Assembly (NCBI GenBank): GCA_016936505.1
Contig: JAFGXS010000039.1
Location: forward strand, 62,001-126,000
Reading direction: 5' to 3'
From: Bacteroidales bacterium
GTDB taxonomy: Bacteria; Bacteroidota; Bacteroidia; Bacteroidales; F082
DNA length: 64,000 nt
Part shown: positions 17,882 to 26,938 of the stretch, one piece after another
How the letters are laid out: every line of letters starts with the position of its first letter
How positions within the stretch are numbered: the stretch's first letter is position 1
Notes under the pieces: generated by a model
Databases searched by the model: none
Told to the model about the DNA's origin: nothing
What the model saw: only the letters and a program-made list of their open reading frames with translations
Made by a program: the position numbers and the translations under genes

Positions 17882-19663
17882 ATGTCAGACAAAACATTAA
17901 AAGGCGGCGAATTCCTCATTAAGGAAACCCTGGCTGCTGATGTGTTCATTCCTGAAGAATTTGATGAAGAACAACAGATGATGGCACAAACCTGTAAAGA
18001 TTTTACTGAAACTCAGGTCATGCCCAACATTGAAAAACTGGAACACCACGATAATGAGCTATTAATTAAGCTCCTTAAAGATGCCGGTGAACTAGGCCTT
18101 TTAGGAATCACTATTCCTGAAGAATATGAAGGTTTCGGACAAAAGTTCGTTACTTCCATGCTTACTGTTGAAGAAATGGGAAAAGGCTTCAGCTATGCCG
18201 TTGCTTACTCTGCTCATACCGGTATCGGTACACTTCCTATTTTGTATTTCGGAAACGAAGAACAAAAACAGAAATACTTACCCAAACTGGCTACCGGTGA
18301 ATATATCGGAGCTTATGCATTAACTGAACCTGAAGCCGGTTCTGATGCAAACAGCGGTAAAACAAAAGCTGTTCTGAGTAGTGATGGTAAAGAATACACC
18401 CTGAACGGTGGTAAAATGTGGATCACCAATGGAGGTATTGCTGATTTGTATATTGTCTTCGCCAAAATTGACGACGACAAAAACCTTAGTGCTTTCATTG
18501 TTGAACGCAATACTCCTGGATTTTCTGTAGCTGCCGAAGAAGATAAAATGGGAATTCGTGGTTCATCCACCACCCAGATTTTCTTTGAAGACATGAAAGT
18601 TCCCGCTGAAAACCTCTTAGGTGAACGTGACAAAGGGTTCAAGATAGCTTTGTACATTCTGAACCTGGGACGTATTAAACTTGCCGGTGCCACCATTGGA
18701 GCTTCAAAGGCAACTATTGATGCTGCTGTTCAGTATGCAAACGAAAGAAAACAGTTCAACACACCTATCGCTAATTTTGGCGCTATCAAACATAAGCTGG
18801 GAGAAATGGTTATTCGAACCTTTGCCGACGAGTCGTTGACTTATCGTGCGAGCCAAAATATTGATGATGCCATTGCAACATTAGTTAAAGATGGAATGGA
18901 CAAAGGTTTGGCCTCCATCGAAGGAATCAGGCAATATGCCATTGAAGCCTCAATTGCCAAAGTGTTTGGATCTGAAGTTCTGGACTTTGTTGTGGACGAA
19001 GCCGTTCAAATTCATGGCGGGATGGGCTATTCTGCTGAAACTAGTGTTGAGCGTGCTTATCGCGATTCCCGTATCAACCGTATTTTTGAAGGAACCAATG
19101 AAATCAACCGCATGGTTGCTGTTGGTGAGTTGTTGAAACGAGGAATGAAAGGTGAACTCGATCTTTTGACCCCTGCCAAAGAGGTAGCACAGGAACTCAT
19201 GGGCATTCCTGATTTCGGAAGTCCTTCAATGGATTACTTTGCTGAGAAACACAAATCAATTGTGAATTTCAAAAAATCAATTCTGATGGTTGCCGGTGCA
19301 GCATTACAGAAATTCACTGATAAATTCCAGAATGAACAAGAAATTATGATGAATGTAGCAGATATGTTGATGTATACTTACGCTGCAGAATCAGTTTTAC
19401 TGCGCGTTGAAAAACTAAGCGGTATGTATGATGAAGCCAAACTGGCTATATACAAAGACATGCTTGATGTTTACATGTATGACATCGCCAACCTGATGCA
19501 TAAAATTGGTGATGACGCAGTCAACTCATTTGCTGAAAGTGATGAACAAACAGCTATGCTGATGGGAATGAAACGTTTCACCAAGGCTGCTCCTGTAAAT
19601 GTTGTAGCTGCCCGCAGGAGGATCGCAGATCAGCTTATTGAAAACAATGGTTACAACTTTTAA
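17882..19663 (+). CDS. fadE: Acyl-CoA dehydrogenase, FadE-like
   Basis: A protein of 593 residues. It introduces the trans-2 double bond into acyl-CoA with FAD, passing electrons to an electron-transfer flavoprotein not encoded nearby. Seen are the YAVAYSAHTGIGTLPI region, YALTEPEAGSDANSGKT (FAD-binding), the Cys-free MWITNGGIADL strand, and VDEAVQIHGGMGYSAETSVERAYRDSRINRIFEGTNEINR near residue 400, followed by a C-terminal helical extension of about 180 residues typical of the Bacillus FadE size class. A strong terminator follows, so it closes the first fad transcript. Confidence 0.94.
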   Translation: MSDKTLKGGEFLIKETLAADVFIPEEFDEEQQMMAQTCKDFTETQVMPNIEKLEHHDNELLIKLLKDAGELGLLGITIPEEYEGFGQKFVTSMLTVEEMGKGFSYAVAYSAHTGIGTLPILYFGNEEQKQKYLPKLATGEYIGAYALTEPEAGSDANSGKTKAVLSSDGKEYTLNGGKMWITNGGIADLYIVFAKIDDDKNLSAFIVERNTPGFSVAAEEDKMGIRGSSTTQIFFEDMKVPAENLLGERDKGFKIALYILNLGRIKLAGATIGASKATIDAAVQYANERKQFNTPIANFGAIKHKLGEMVIRTFADESLTYRASQNIDDAIATLVKDGMDKGLASIEGIRQYAIEASIAKVFGSEVLDFVVDEAVQIHGGMGYSAETSVERAYRDSRINRIFEGTNEINRMVAVGELLKRGMKGELDLLTPAKEVAQELMGIPDFGSPSMDYFAEKHKSIVNFKKSILMVAGAALQKFTDKFQNEQEIMMNVADMLMYTYAAESVLLRVEKLSGMYDEAKLAIYKDMLDVYMYDIANLMHKIGDDAVNSFAESDEQTAMLMGMKRFTKAAPVNVVAARRRIADQLIENNGYNF

Positions 19664-19678
19664 CATTTAAACAATTTT

Positions 19679-19716
19679 AAGGAGAGCCTTTTTAAAAAAA
19701 AAGGCTCTCCTTATTT
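19679..19716 (+). terminator. Intrinsic terminator after fadE
   Basis: A 15-base perfect stem: AAGGAGAGCCTTTTT at 19679-19693 pairs with AAAAAGGCTCTCCTT at 19698-19712, followed by ATTTT. Confidence 0.85.
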
Positions 19717-19762
19717 TCACCAACTAATTGTATATTAGTAACTAAATCGAATCAAAGAAAAG

Positions 19763-20254
19763 ATGGCAAGGAATAAGGATTTTAGATCAATGGTGGCTTC
19801 TCCGTTTAAACTGAAGATGTTTTTTTTGAAAAAAATGCCCATGGGCTTTATTAGCGGCCTGCGCATAACATCTATCGATAAAAAACATGCCAGTATCTCA
19901 GTGCCCTATAATTACCTTACTCAGAATCCGTTCCGTTCCATGTATTTTGCAGTACAAAGTATGGCTGCTGAATTATCATCCGGAGTGCTTGCCATCTCTG
20001 AAGTAATGAGTGCTTCGAAGCCTGTTTCCATGCTGGTTTTTGATATGAAAGCTCAATTTTCTAAAAAAGCAAAGAGCAAGATTATTTTTACCTGCAATGA
20101 TGGGGAAGCCATCGCAAATGCGGTTCAAAAAGCCATAGAAACTAATGAAGGTCAAACTGTAACAGTAACCTCAACAGGAATTGATGCCAATGGAGATATC
20201 GTTTCAGTGTTTTCTTTCACCTGGACATTCAAAACAAAATCGGTAAAAAAATAA
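19763..20254 (+). CDS. DUF4442 hotdog-fold protein, probable acyl-CoA thioesterase-like
   Basis: A protein of 163 residues without signal or membrane segment. It fits DUF4442, a branch of the hotdog-fold PaaI-like thioesterases: ASISVPYNYLTQNPFRSMYFAVQSMAAELSSG resembles the central helix region of that fold, followed by long strands. Position between the fadNAE-like genes and an acyl-CoA synthetase suits a role in acyl-CoA hydrolysis or binding, but catalysis is not shown. A terminator lies between it and fadE, so it likely has its own promoter, which I could not identify with confidence. Confidence 0.75.
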   Translation: MARNKDFRSMVASPFKLKMFFLKKMPMGFISGLRITSIDKKHASISVPYNYLTQNPFRSMYFAVQSMAAELSSGVLAISEVMSASKPVSMLVFDMKAQFSKKAKSKIIFTCNDGEAIANAVQKAIETNEGQTVTVTSTGIDANGDIVSVFSFTWTFKTKSVKK

Positions 20255-20292
20255 AAGGACAATTTCAGCAATATTAACCAAAATCTAATGCC

Positions 20293-22116
20293 ATGAGACT
20301 TGAACGCAATTTTGACATTCTCGACAAGAATTTTGAACTCAACACACTAGACAAAGCACTCTCCGTTAAACGACATGGAAAATGGGAAAGTTTTTCTATC
20401 AAACAATACAAAGAATATGCTGATTATTTCAGCTATGGCCTTTTAGAACTCGGGTTCAAAAAAGGAGACAAAATCCTCACCGTATCCAACAACCGCCCAG
20501 AATGGAACTTTGCTGACATGGGGATGGGGCAGATTGGAGTGGTTCATGTTCCGGTATATCCAAACCTTGGGCCGGAAGAAACAGAATATGCAATGGAACA
20601 CTCCGATGCTAAAATTGTTATTGTTTCTTCTGCTGAATTTTACTTAAAATTCAAACCTATAGCTGATAAAGTAAAAAATGTAGAAAAAGTTTATACCTAT
20701 GATGAACTCGACGGGGTTCCCAACTGGAAAGAAATTGCAGAATTAGGCAAACAAAACAAAGCCAAATACGAAAAGGAATTACCCAAAATAAAAGATTCAA
20801 TTTCTAAAGATGACTTGCTCTCAATTATTTATACTTCAGGAACTACAGGGCGCTCAAAAGGTGTAATGCTTACTCATGAGAATTTTATGAGTAATGTGCT
20901 GGCAACTGAGAAACTGCTGCCAGTTTCTGCCCAAGAAAGATGGTTGAGCTTCCTACCGTTGTGCCATGTTTTCGAACGAATGGTAAACTATTTAGTACAG
21001 TGGCTGGGGTTAGAAGTATATTATGCTGAAAATATTGACACCATTGGTGAAAATATTTCCGAAGTTCATCCGCATGGATTTGCCTCAGTTCCGAGGGTAC
21101 TGGAAAAACTTTATGACAAAATCACACTGAAAGGAAAAGAACTTAAAGGAGCTACTCGATCAATTTTTGACTGGTCAGTAAATGTTGGGCTCAAATATGA
21201 AGATGATCCTAAGAAAAGATCGCTGGCATACAATATGAAACTCGGAATTGCCAGAAAACTTGTTTTCAGTAAATGGCAGGAAGCCCTTGGAGGTGATATG
21301 AGAGTGATTATTTCCGGTGGCGCTGCTTTACAACCCAGGCTGGCAAGAATTTTCAGTGCTGCCGGCCTTAAAGTGGCTCAGGGATACGGGCTCACAGAAA
21401 CATCTCCTGTCATTTCAGTAAATTTTGGTGACTATCCCAACATGCAAGCCGGTAGTGTCGGGCCGATTCTCTTCAACGTAGAGGTAAAAATTGACGAGGA
21501 CGGTGAAATTCTTATGAAAGGACCAAGCCAAATGAAAGGGTATTATAAAGACCCCGAACGTACCAAAGAAGTAATTGACGAAGAGGGTTGGTTCCACACA
21601 GGTGATATCGGGAAAATTGAAAATGGTGCGCTTTGGATTACCGACAGGAAAAAAGAAATTTTCAAACTTTCTACCGGTAAATATGTTGCACCGCAGATTG
21701 TGGAAAACATCTTCAAAGAATCTCCTTTGATTGAACAGATCCTGGTTGTCGGGGAAGGTGAGAAATTTGCCGCAGCCATCATCAGTCCCAATTTCCACTA
21801 TTTACATGGCTGGTGTTTCAAAAACAACATCAAATTCCGTGACAATACCGACCTGATTCACAACGAAAAAGTAAGACAGCGCTACCAGGAAGAAATCGAC
21901 AAAATCAATCCCGGATTAGGCAGACACCGTCAGATTAAGAAATTCGAACTAACCTGTCGTGAATGGACTCCCGAAACAGGAGAACTTTCACCTACCCTTA
22001 AACTTAAAAGAATCTACCTTAAAAAACTGTACAAAATTAAACTGGATCACATATACGGCTATACAGAAAGTATGGGAGATTTAGGCTTACCTGATGAAGC
22101 TGTATCAACAAAATAA
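20293..22116 (+). CDS. fadD: Long-chain fatty acid-CoA ligase
   Basis: A protein of 607 residues of the ANL adenylating superfamily. It activates fatty acids to acyl-CoA by way of an acyl-adenylate, the entry step for the preceding beta-oxidation genes. The P-loop IIYTSGTTGRSKGVML is at about residues 178-193. Other motifs are GYGLTETSPVIS, GWFHTGDIG (about 436-444) and the hinge ITDRKKEIFKLSTGKYVAP. The eukaryote-like long-chain synthetase subgroup of about 600 residues is the best fit. It starts 38 bases after the DUF4442 gene and is followed by a terminator. Confidence 0.94.
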   Translation: MRLERNFDILDKNFELNTLDKALSVKRHGKWESFSIKQYKEYADYFSYGLLELGFKKGDKILTVSNNRPEWNFADMGMGQIGVVHVPVYPNLGPEETEYAMEHSDAKIVIVSSAEFYLKFKPIADKVKNVEKVYTYDELDGVPNWKEIAELGKQNKAKYEKELPKIKDSISKDDLLSIIYTSGTTGRSKGVMLTHENFMSNVLATEKLLPVSAQERWLSFLPLCHVFERMVNYLVQWLGLEVYYAENIDTIGENISEVHPHGFASVPRVLEKLYDKITLKGKELKGATRSIFDWSVNVGLKYEDDPKKRSLAYNMKLGIARKLVFSKWQEALGGDMRVIISGGAALQPRLARIFSAAGLKVAQGYGLTETSPVISVNFGDYPNMQAGSVGPILFNVEVKIDEDGEILMKGPSQMKGYYKDPERTKEVIDEEGWFHTGDIGKIENGALWITDRKKEIFKLSTGKYVAPQIVENIFKESPLIEQILVVGEGEKFAAAIISPNFHYLHGWCFKNNIKFRDNTDLIHNEKVRQRYQEEIDKINPGLGRHRQIKKFELTCREWTPETGELSPTLKLKRIYLKKLYKIKLDHIYGYTESMGDLGLPDEAVSTK

Positions 22117-22135
22117 AAATAACTGAAATGAAGTG

Positions 22136-22164
22136 AAGCCCGGTTTTTTTACTAATCCGGGCTT
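22136..22164 (+). terminator. Intrinsic terminator after the acyl-CoA synthetase gene
   Basis: AAGCCCGG (22136-22143), a 13-base loop, CCGGGCTT (22157-22164), then TCTTTAT. Confidence 0.75.
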
Positions 22165-22168
22165 TCTT

Positions 22169-22176
22169 TATATTTG
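22169..22176 (+). promoter_or_regulatory. gap promoter -7 element (TATATTTG)
   Basis: A perfect TAnnTTTG 22 bases before the gap ATG, immediately after the fad terminator. No clear TTTG partner is seen upstream. Confidence 0.6.
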
Positions 22177-22197
22177 TGCCGGATTAATTACAAGCTT

Positions 22198-23211
22198 ATG
22201 TCAAAAATAAGAGTAGCCATCAATGGCTTTGGAAGGATTGGCAGAATTACTTTCCGAAATATTCAAAAAAAAGACAATATGGAGGTTGTTGCCATCAATG
22301 ACCTAACCGATGCAGCCAACCTTGCACATTTACTTAAATATGATTCTGTTCACCGCGCTTTTGATGGTGAAGTTCATATCGAAGATAATTCACTTGTCGT
22401 CAACGGAAATAAAATTAAAGTCATCAATGAACCCAACCCTGCTTTACTTCCCTGGAAGGAAATGAATATTGATGTCGTTATTGAATCCACAGGAAATTTT
22501 GTCAAACGTGAAGAAGCTATTCAGCATGTGGAAAAATCAGGAGCCAGAAAAGTCATTATTTCAGCTCCGGCAAAAGGTGAACACAACGGAGTAAAATACA
22601 TTGTTCTGGGAGTAAATGATGAAATTATTGATAAAAATGATGTCATCATCTCCAATGCATCGTGCACCACAAACAATGTTGCTCCGCTCATCATGATTCT
22701 TGATGAATTATGGGGTATAGACAAGGCTTTTATGACAACTGTTCACTCCTATACCAAAGATCAAAATATTGTTGACGGCCCACACAACGATTGGCGCAGA
22801 GGGCGTGCTGCGGCATATTCCATTGTACCCACAACTACAGGTGCTGCGAAGGCTGCAACTAAAATTTTTCCTCACTTAAAACACAATCTGGGAGGTGCCG
22901 GAATTCGAGTCCCGGTTCCGGATGGCTCACTTACAGACATAACCTGTACTTTGAAAAAATCAACCAGCACTGAAGAAATTAATCATGCTTTTAAAGAAGC
23001 TGCTGAAGGACGACTCAAAGGAATATTACAATATACCGAGGATCCGATTGTTTCTGTTGATGTATTAGGAAACACCCACTCTGCCATTTTTGATGCCAAT
23101 TTAACCGCTGTGTTAGGCGAAAAAAATAAACTGGTAAAAGTGGTAGCCTGGTATGATAATGAAATGGGATATTCGAGCCGGTTGGTTGAACTGATAGAGA
23201 AATTTGTTTGA
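22198..23211 (+). CDS. gap: Glyceraldehyde-3-phosphate dehydrogenase, type I
   Basis: A protein of 337 residues from the ATG at 22198 (MSKIRVAINGFGRIGR); the frame open from 22174 crosses the -7 element and is not used. It oxidises glyceraldehyde 3-phosphate with NAD and phosphate in glycolysis. The Rossmann fingerprint INGFGRIGR, the active site SNASCTTNNVAP with the nucleophilic cysteine, and AAAYSIVPTTTGAAKA are all present. WYDNEMGYS near the end is also typical. Single gene with its own promoter; it is cytoplasmic. Confidence 0.97.
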   Translation: MSKIRVAINGFGRIGRITFRNIQKKDNMEVVAINDLTDAANLAHLLKYDSVHRAFDGEVHIEDNSLVVNGNKIKVINEPNPALLPWKEMNIDVVIESTGNFVKREEAIQHVEKSGARKVIISAPAKGEHNGVKYIVLGVNDEIIDKNDVIISNASCTTNNVAPLIMILDELWGIDKAFMTTVHSYTKDQNIVDGPHNDWRRGRAAAYSIVPTTTGAAKAATKIFPHLKHNLGGAGIRVPVPDGSLTDITCTLKKSTSTEEINHAFKEAAEGRLKGILQYTEDPIVSVDVLGNTHSAIFDANLTAVLGEKNKLVKVVAWYDNEMGYSSRLVELIEKFV

Positions 23212-23215
23212 AACT

Positions 23216-23243
23216 GAAGACCGGAGTCGGAAGTTAGAAGAAG
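23216..23243. repeat. Degenerate heptamer repeat (four units, consensus GAAGTCG)
   Basis: Four adjacent 7-base units: GAAGACC, GGAGTCG, GAAGTTA, GAAGAAG. It begins 4 bases after the gap stop codon, in the convergent spacer. Only four imperfect units, so chance is possible. Confidence 0.4.
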
Positions 23244-23299
23244 CTTGATTCAAACCTTCAATTTAAAATCAGCATTCCTTATTCTTAAATAAGAGGTAC

Positions 23300-23956
23300 T
23301 TACTCCACCTGGATGATGTTGTTTTTAATTGCAAATTTTACAAGGTCCACAGTAGTTTTCAGCTCAATCTTTTTCATGATGTTGTTTTTGTGTGTCTCAA
23401 CTGTCCGCACACTGATAAAAAGCTTTTCCGCCATTTGTCTGTTTGAATACCCTTCTGCAAATAAAGTCAACACCTCCATTTCCCTTGGTGAAAGCAACTT
23501 CATCTTATTTTCCTTTTCCGAAGGATTTACATTCTGATCGGAAAGATAACTATGCAATAAGATATCGGTAATGGAGCGCGCATAAAATTCGTGACCGTTC
23601 CTCAAAGTATAAATAGCTTCAATTATCTCAGAACGGTCAGTATCATGAGCCAAATGCCCTTTTGCTCCGGCTTTAATCGTCTTCAAAATAAACTGCTCGT
23701 CGTTAAACATAGATAACACCAGTAGCTTTGGCTTATTCATATTTTGAGAAAAATACCTAATTGATTCAATTTTCTTATCTGACGGAAAATAAATAGCAAC
23801 CAAAACAATGTGAACCGGTTCAGGTTTTGCATAACGCAATAATTGCTCACAAGTCTCAAAATTCCCTATAATCTGGATCTCTTCTTCAACTGAAATTAAA
23901 GCTCCAAGGGCATCGCCCAATACAGGAAATTCACTTACCAGAGCTACATTAACCAT
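23300..23956 (-). CDS. NarL/FixJ-family regulator with a degenerate receiver domain
   Basis: A protein of 218 residues from the ATG at 23956; the open frame extends two codons to a TTG. The C-terminal LuxR helix-turn-helix is intact (LLSPREMEVLTLFAEGYSNRQMAEKLF, VRTVETHKNNIMKKI). The N-terminal receiver fold is recognisable, but the acidic pair is Ser8-Glu9, the phosphoacceptor aspartate is Ala54 (VLVAIYFP) and the conserved lysine is His104 (GHLAHD). It should not be phosphorylated in the normal way. No histidine kinase gene is nearby. It converges on gap. Confidence 0.88.
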   Translation of the reverse strand: MVNVALVSEFPVLGDALGALISVEEEIQIIGNFETCEQLLRYAKPEPVHIVLVAIYFPSDKKIESIRYFSQNMNKPKLLVLSMFNDEQFILKTIKAGAKGHLAHDTDRSEIIEAIYTLRNGHEFYARSITDILLHSYLSDQNVNPSEKENKMKLLSPREMEVLTLFAEGYSNRQMAEKLFISVRTVETHKNNIMKKIELKTTVDLVKFAIKNNIIQVE

Positions 23957-24050
23957 ATCAAACAAACAATATTATAACGTTTGCGAAGATAGAAAAAACC
24001 TTATGAATACAAAAACTTATTTCACCACAAACTATTACTGAAAAATATTC

Positions 24051-24455
24051 TTATTTAGTAACAACCGGGCGAACATAGACTGAATCCAAGAGGTATTGAT
24101 TATCCGACTGAAAAAACTTAAAATAATAAGTTCCTGTTGAACTGGGCAGAAAATTATAGGTTGTTTGTAAAGTTGAAGCAACTTCAGGGCAAACACAACC
24201 TTCATAAATTGCAGCCACTGAAATCGTAACTGTATCGCCTGTTACTTTTTGTTGTATGTATCCAAATTTACCACAACCATTAACTACACCAAAGTTAATA
24301 TTGATGGGTACCTGAACATTATTTTGAACTGTATCGGGAAGGTTGACAGAAGATATATAAGCCAAACTGTAATTAACACAATTTCCTTCCTTGATGTTAC
24401 ATCCACCAATAACAAAAAGCCCAAATCCAAGTAAAAGTAAAATAATCTTTTTCAT
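24051..24455 (-). CDS. Small lipoprotein, function unknown
   Basis: A protein of 134 residues with a lipoprotein signal (FVIGGC, cysteine 19). The mature part is rich in beta strands and carries four further cysteines (GNCVNY, NGCGKF, GCVCPEV), which could form disulfides in the periplasm. I do not recognise a family. It lies alone between the regulator gene and pbpC, all on the minus strand, and its spacing of about 95-100 bases on both sides suggests a separate gene. Confidence 0.65.
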   Translation of the reverse strand: MKKIILLLLGFGLFVIGGCNIKEGNCVNYSLAYISSVNLPDTVQNNVQVPININFGVVNGCGKFGYIQQKVTGDTVTISVAAIYEGCVCPEVASTLQTTYNFLPSSTGTYYFKFFQSDNQYLLDSVYVRPVVTK

Positions 24456-24552
24456 AGGTTTATCTTATGGTTTTTAAAATATTATTTGAACAACAAATAT
24501 CAAAAAATAAATCCAATAAACCCTTGGACCTTCTAGAATTTTATTCATTTTT

Positions 24553-26916
24553 CTAATTCACTACTTCGAACCAAATACTTATACTTACACCGTTTTGATC
24601 AATAACCGTTAATTTATGCTTTCCAGTATCAGGAACGAAAGCCAGTTTATGATCATTCTGAGTAAAACCAATAAACTGATTGTCAAGATTCCAATACAAA
24701 GTTATATTTGGGTTCCGATGACTAACCTGAAAAATTACTTTCTGAAGTTTTCCATCAGGGCCTCTCGGGACAAATACTTTAATTCCAGGACGAGGATAAA
24801 TAAAACTCATCACATGCTGCTCATCAACAAGAGCACAACCGGGTTTATATGGTGGCAACGTTTTGTAAGAAGGATGAGATTGATGATAGTACCATTCCTG
24901 AACGGAAGGCAAAACAAACCAGGAAACCTTTTTCATTTCGCTTACAGAAGCACAACGCTGACTTAGTCTATATCGCTCATTTGCATCAGTAAAAATCGGC
25001 TTATGAAATGGACATATTTTTACACGATCGCTACGAATATACGAAAGTATGGTATCTGTTTCAGTACAATACCTGGAAGCTCTGTAACCACTTTGTTTAC
25101 AAACAATAACTTCCTTAAGATCATCTTCGGGCCGGATAAATCGTTTTGTAATATGCAAAGACTCAAACACCTCAAACATCACAGGAGCAGCATAAGCTGA
25201 CCCAGTCATATCTGATCTTCCTTCCCCATCTGCATTTCCTACCCAAACACCAACAATATATTCTGGTGTAGAACCAATGGCCCACGCATCTTTAAAGCCA
25301 AAGCTTGTTCCTGTTTTCCAGGCAACTGGAACCGTTGATGAGAAATACTCCCACCCTTCTTCCATTTCCGGTCGATGCACTTGATATAAAGCCTGATAAG
25401 TTTCCCAAATTGCTCCTGCATCAAGAGGTAAACTTGCTGTAATATTAGGTTCTTTCTCGTTAATCTTATACAAAGCATTCACTATCAACCCATCATATTC
25501 TTTCCCTGTATATTTTCCATAAAATCTATCATAGTGCAACAGGGTTTGAGCCATACCGACATAAGCCCCGGTTAATTCCCATAAAGTAGCCTCACCACCT
25601 CCAAGAATCAACGATAAACCATAATTGTCAGATGAACGATTAAATGTAGTCAACCCCATATGTTTCATCAAATCCATAAACCTGCCAATTCCATAATCAC
25701 GTAACAGGTATATAGCCGGAACATTTCTTGACCTTGATAATGCAAGAGATGCAGGAACAGCTCCTTCAAAATGCTGATCAAAATTTTGAGGATGATAATT
25801 TTTAAAATAGCTCGGAATATCAGGGATCAGACTATTAATCATAATCTGCCCGTCCTCAATTGCTCCCGCATATAAAAAAGGCTTCAATATGCTTCCTGTA
25901 CTTCTTGGAACCTGTATCATATCATTATCGTGTCCCTCAATTCCCCTGCCGGGTGCATTTCCCACATAAGCCAAAACTTGCCTCGTACTTGGATCTACAA
26001 CTAAAACAGCTAAATTCTTTATTTCATTTTGCCTGTATTTCTTATAATTCTCGGCAACAATCTGGTTTACCCTCTTCTGAATATTACCATCTATCGTAGA
26101 AATAAATCGTGATCCAACACCCTTTTTTCTGAAATATTGCTTCAACTGATATGCCTGATCAGGGAGCTTATGTGGTTTATCAGGAATCTTTTCCAATAAT
26201 GACAAGCAATAAGTGGTACTGTCCATATCGCCCAACAAATACAACTGCTTTAAAAGCCTGTTTCTCTTGTTAAGCAACAACCGGCGGTTTTTTCCAGGAT
26301 AGATATAAGATGGAGTATTGGGCAATACAGCTAACATAGCTGTTTCTGCCCAGGACAAACTATTAGGGTTCCTGCCAAAATATCTCCACGATGCTGCTTC
26401 AAGACCTACAACATTTCCACCAAAAGGGGCATGTGATGCATAGAGTTGTAAAATCTGCTTCTTTGAATATTTGGTTTCGGCAGCAACTGCCAGCAAAATT
26501 TCCTTTATCTTTTCAAATATGTTTCTGGGCTGTCCTTTTCTTGACAACCTAATTAACTGCATGGTAAGTGTACTACCACCACGCACCACCCTACGGGCCT
26601 TTAAATTTGCCATTAATGCATGAAAAGCAGAAACCGGATTAAATCCCAAATGATGATAAAAGTGGCGATCCTCAAACTGAAGCAATGCCTTTCGATACTT
26701 TACTGGTAGACTGTCTGATTCCGGAAATCTCCACTGCCCATCAGATGCAATACCTGCACCCAGCAACTGATGGTTGCGATCAAACACTACTATTGAAAAC
26801 GGATCTTTAAATAAAGGATTAGGAAGGAGCAACCGCGCAATAAGCACAGTTACCAGAAGCACAGCAACTGTTAACAATGACAATCTCAGCCAGCGCCTCA
26901 TCTTCATCCTTTCCAT
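24553..26916 (-). CDS. pbpC: Penicillin-binding protein 1C (bifunctional peptidoglycan synthase)
   Basis: A protein of 787 residues. An N-terminal membrane anchor (about 9-29) is followed by a GT51 glycosyltransferase domain (FEDRHFYHHLGFNP, RGGSTLTMQL). The transpeptidase has Ser342-Ile-Leu-Lys345 (STGSILKP) and KTGTSFGFKDAW. A C-terminal BiPBP_C-like beta domain ends the protein. PBP1C polymerises and may cross-link glycan strands at the inner membrane face. It lies 22 bases downstream of the alpha-2-macroglobulin gene, the classic PBP1C/A2M pair, proposed to repair the wall after attack. Confidence 0.95.
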   Translation of the reverse strand: MERMKMRRWLRLSLLTVAVLLVTVLIARLLLPNPLFKDPFSIVVFDRNHQLLGAGIASDGQWRFPESDSLPVKYRKALLQFEDRHFYHHLGFNPVSAFHALMANLKARRVVRGGSTLTMQLIRLSRKGQPRNIFEKIKEILLAVAAETKYSKKQILQLYASHAPFGGNVVGLEAASWRYFGRNPNSLSWAETAMLAVLPNTPSYIYPGKNRRLLLNKRNRLLKQLYLLGDMDSTTYCLSLLEKIPDKPHKLPDQAYQLKQYFRKKGVGSRFISTIDGNIQKRVNQIVAENYKKYRQNEIKNLAVLVVDPSTRQVLAYVGNAPGRGIEGHDNDMIQVPRSTGSILKPFLYAGAIEDGQIMINSLIPDIPSYFKNYHPQNFDQHFEGAVPASLALSRSRNVPAIYLLRDYGIGRFMDLMKHMGLTTFNRSSDNYGLSLILGGGEATLWELTGAYVGMAQTLLHYDRFYGKYTGKEYDGLIVNALYKINEKEPNITASLPLDAGAIWETYQALYQVHRPEMEEGWEYFSSTVPVAWKTGTSFGFKDAWAIGSTPEYIVGVWVGNADGEGRSDMTGSAYAAPVMFEVFESLHITKRFIRPEDDLKEVIVCKQSGYRASRYCTETDTILSYIRSDRVKICPFHKPIFTDANERYRLSQRCASVSEMKKVSWFVLPSVQEWYYHQSHPSYKTLPPYKPGCALVDEQHVMSFIYPRPGIKVFVPRGPDGKLQKVIFQVSHRNPNITLYWNLDNQFIGFTQNDHKLAFVPDTGKHKLTVIDQNGVSISIWFEVVN

Positions 26917-26938
26917 TTCCCACCGTCTGATTAAGAAA

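Noticed and set aside
22174-22197. N-terminal extension of gap (eight codons).
   Set aside because: It begins inside the -7 element, while MSKIRVAINGFGRIGR is the conserved start.
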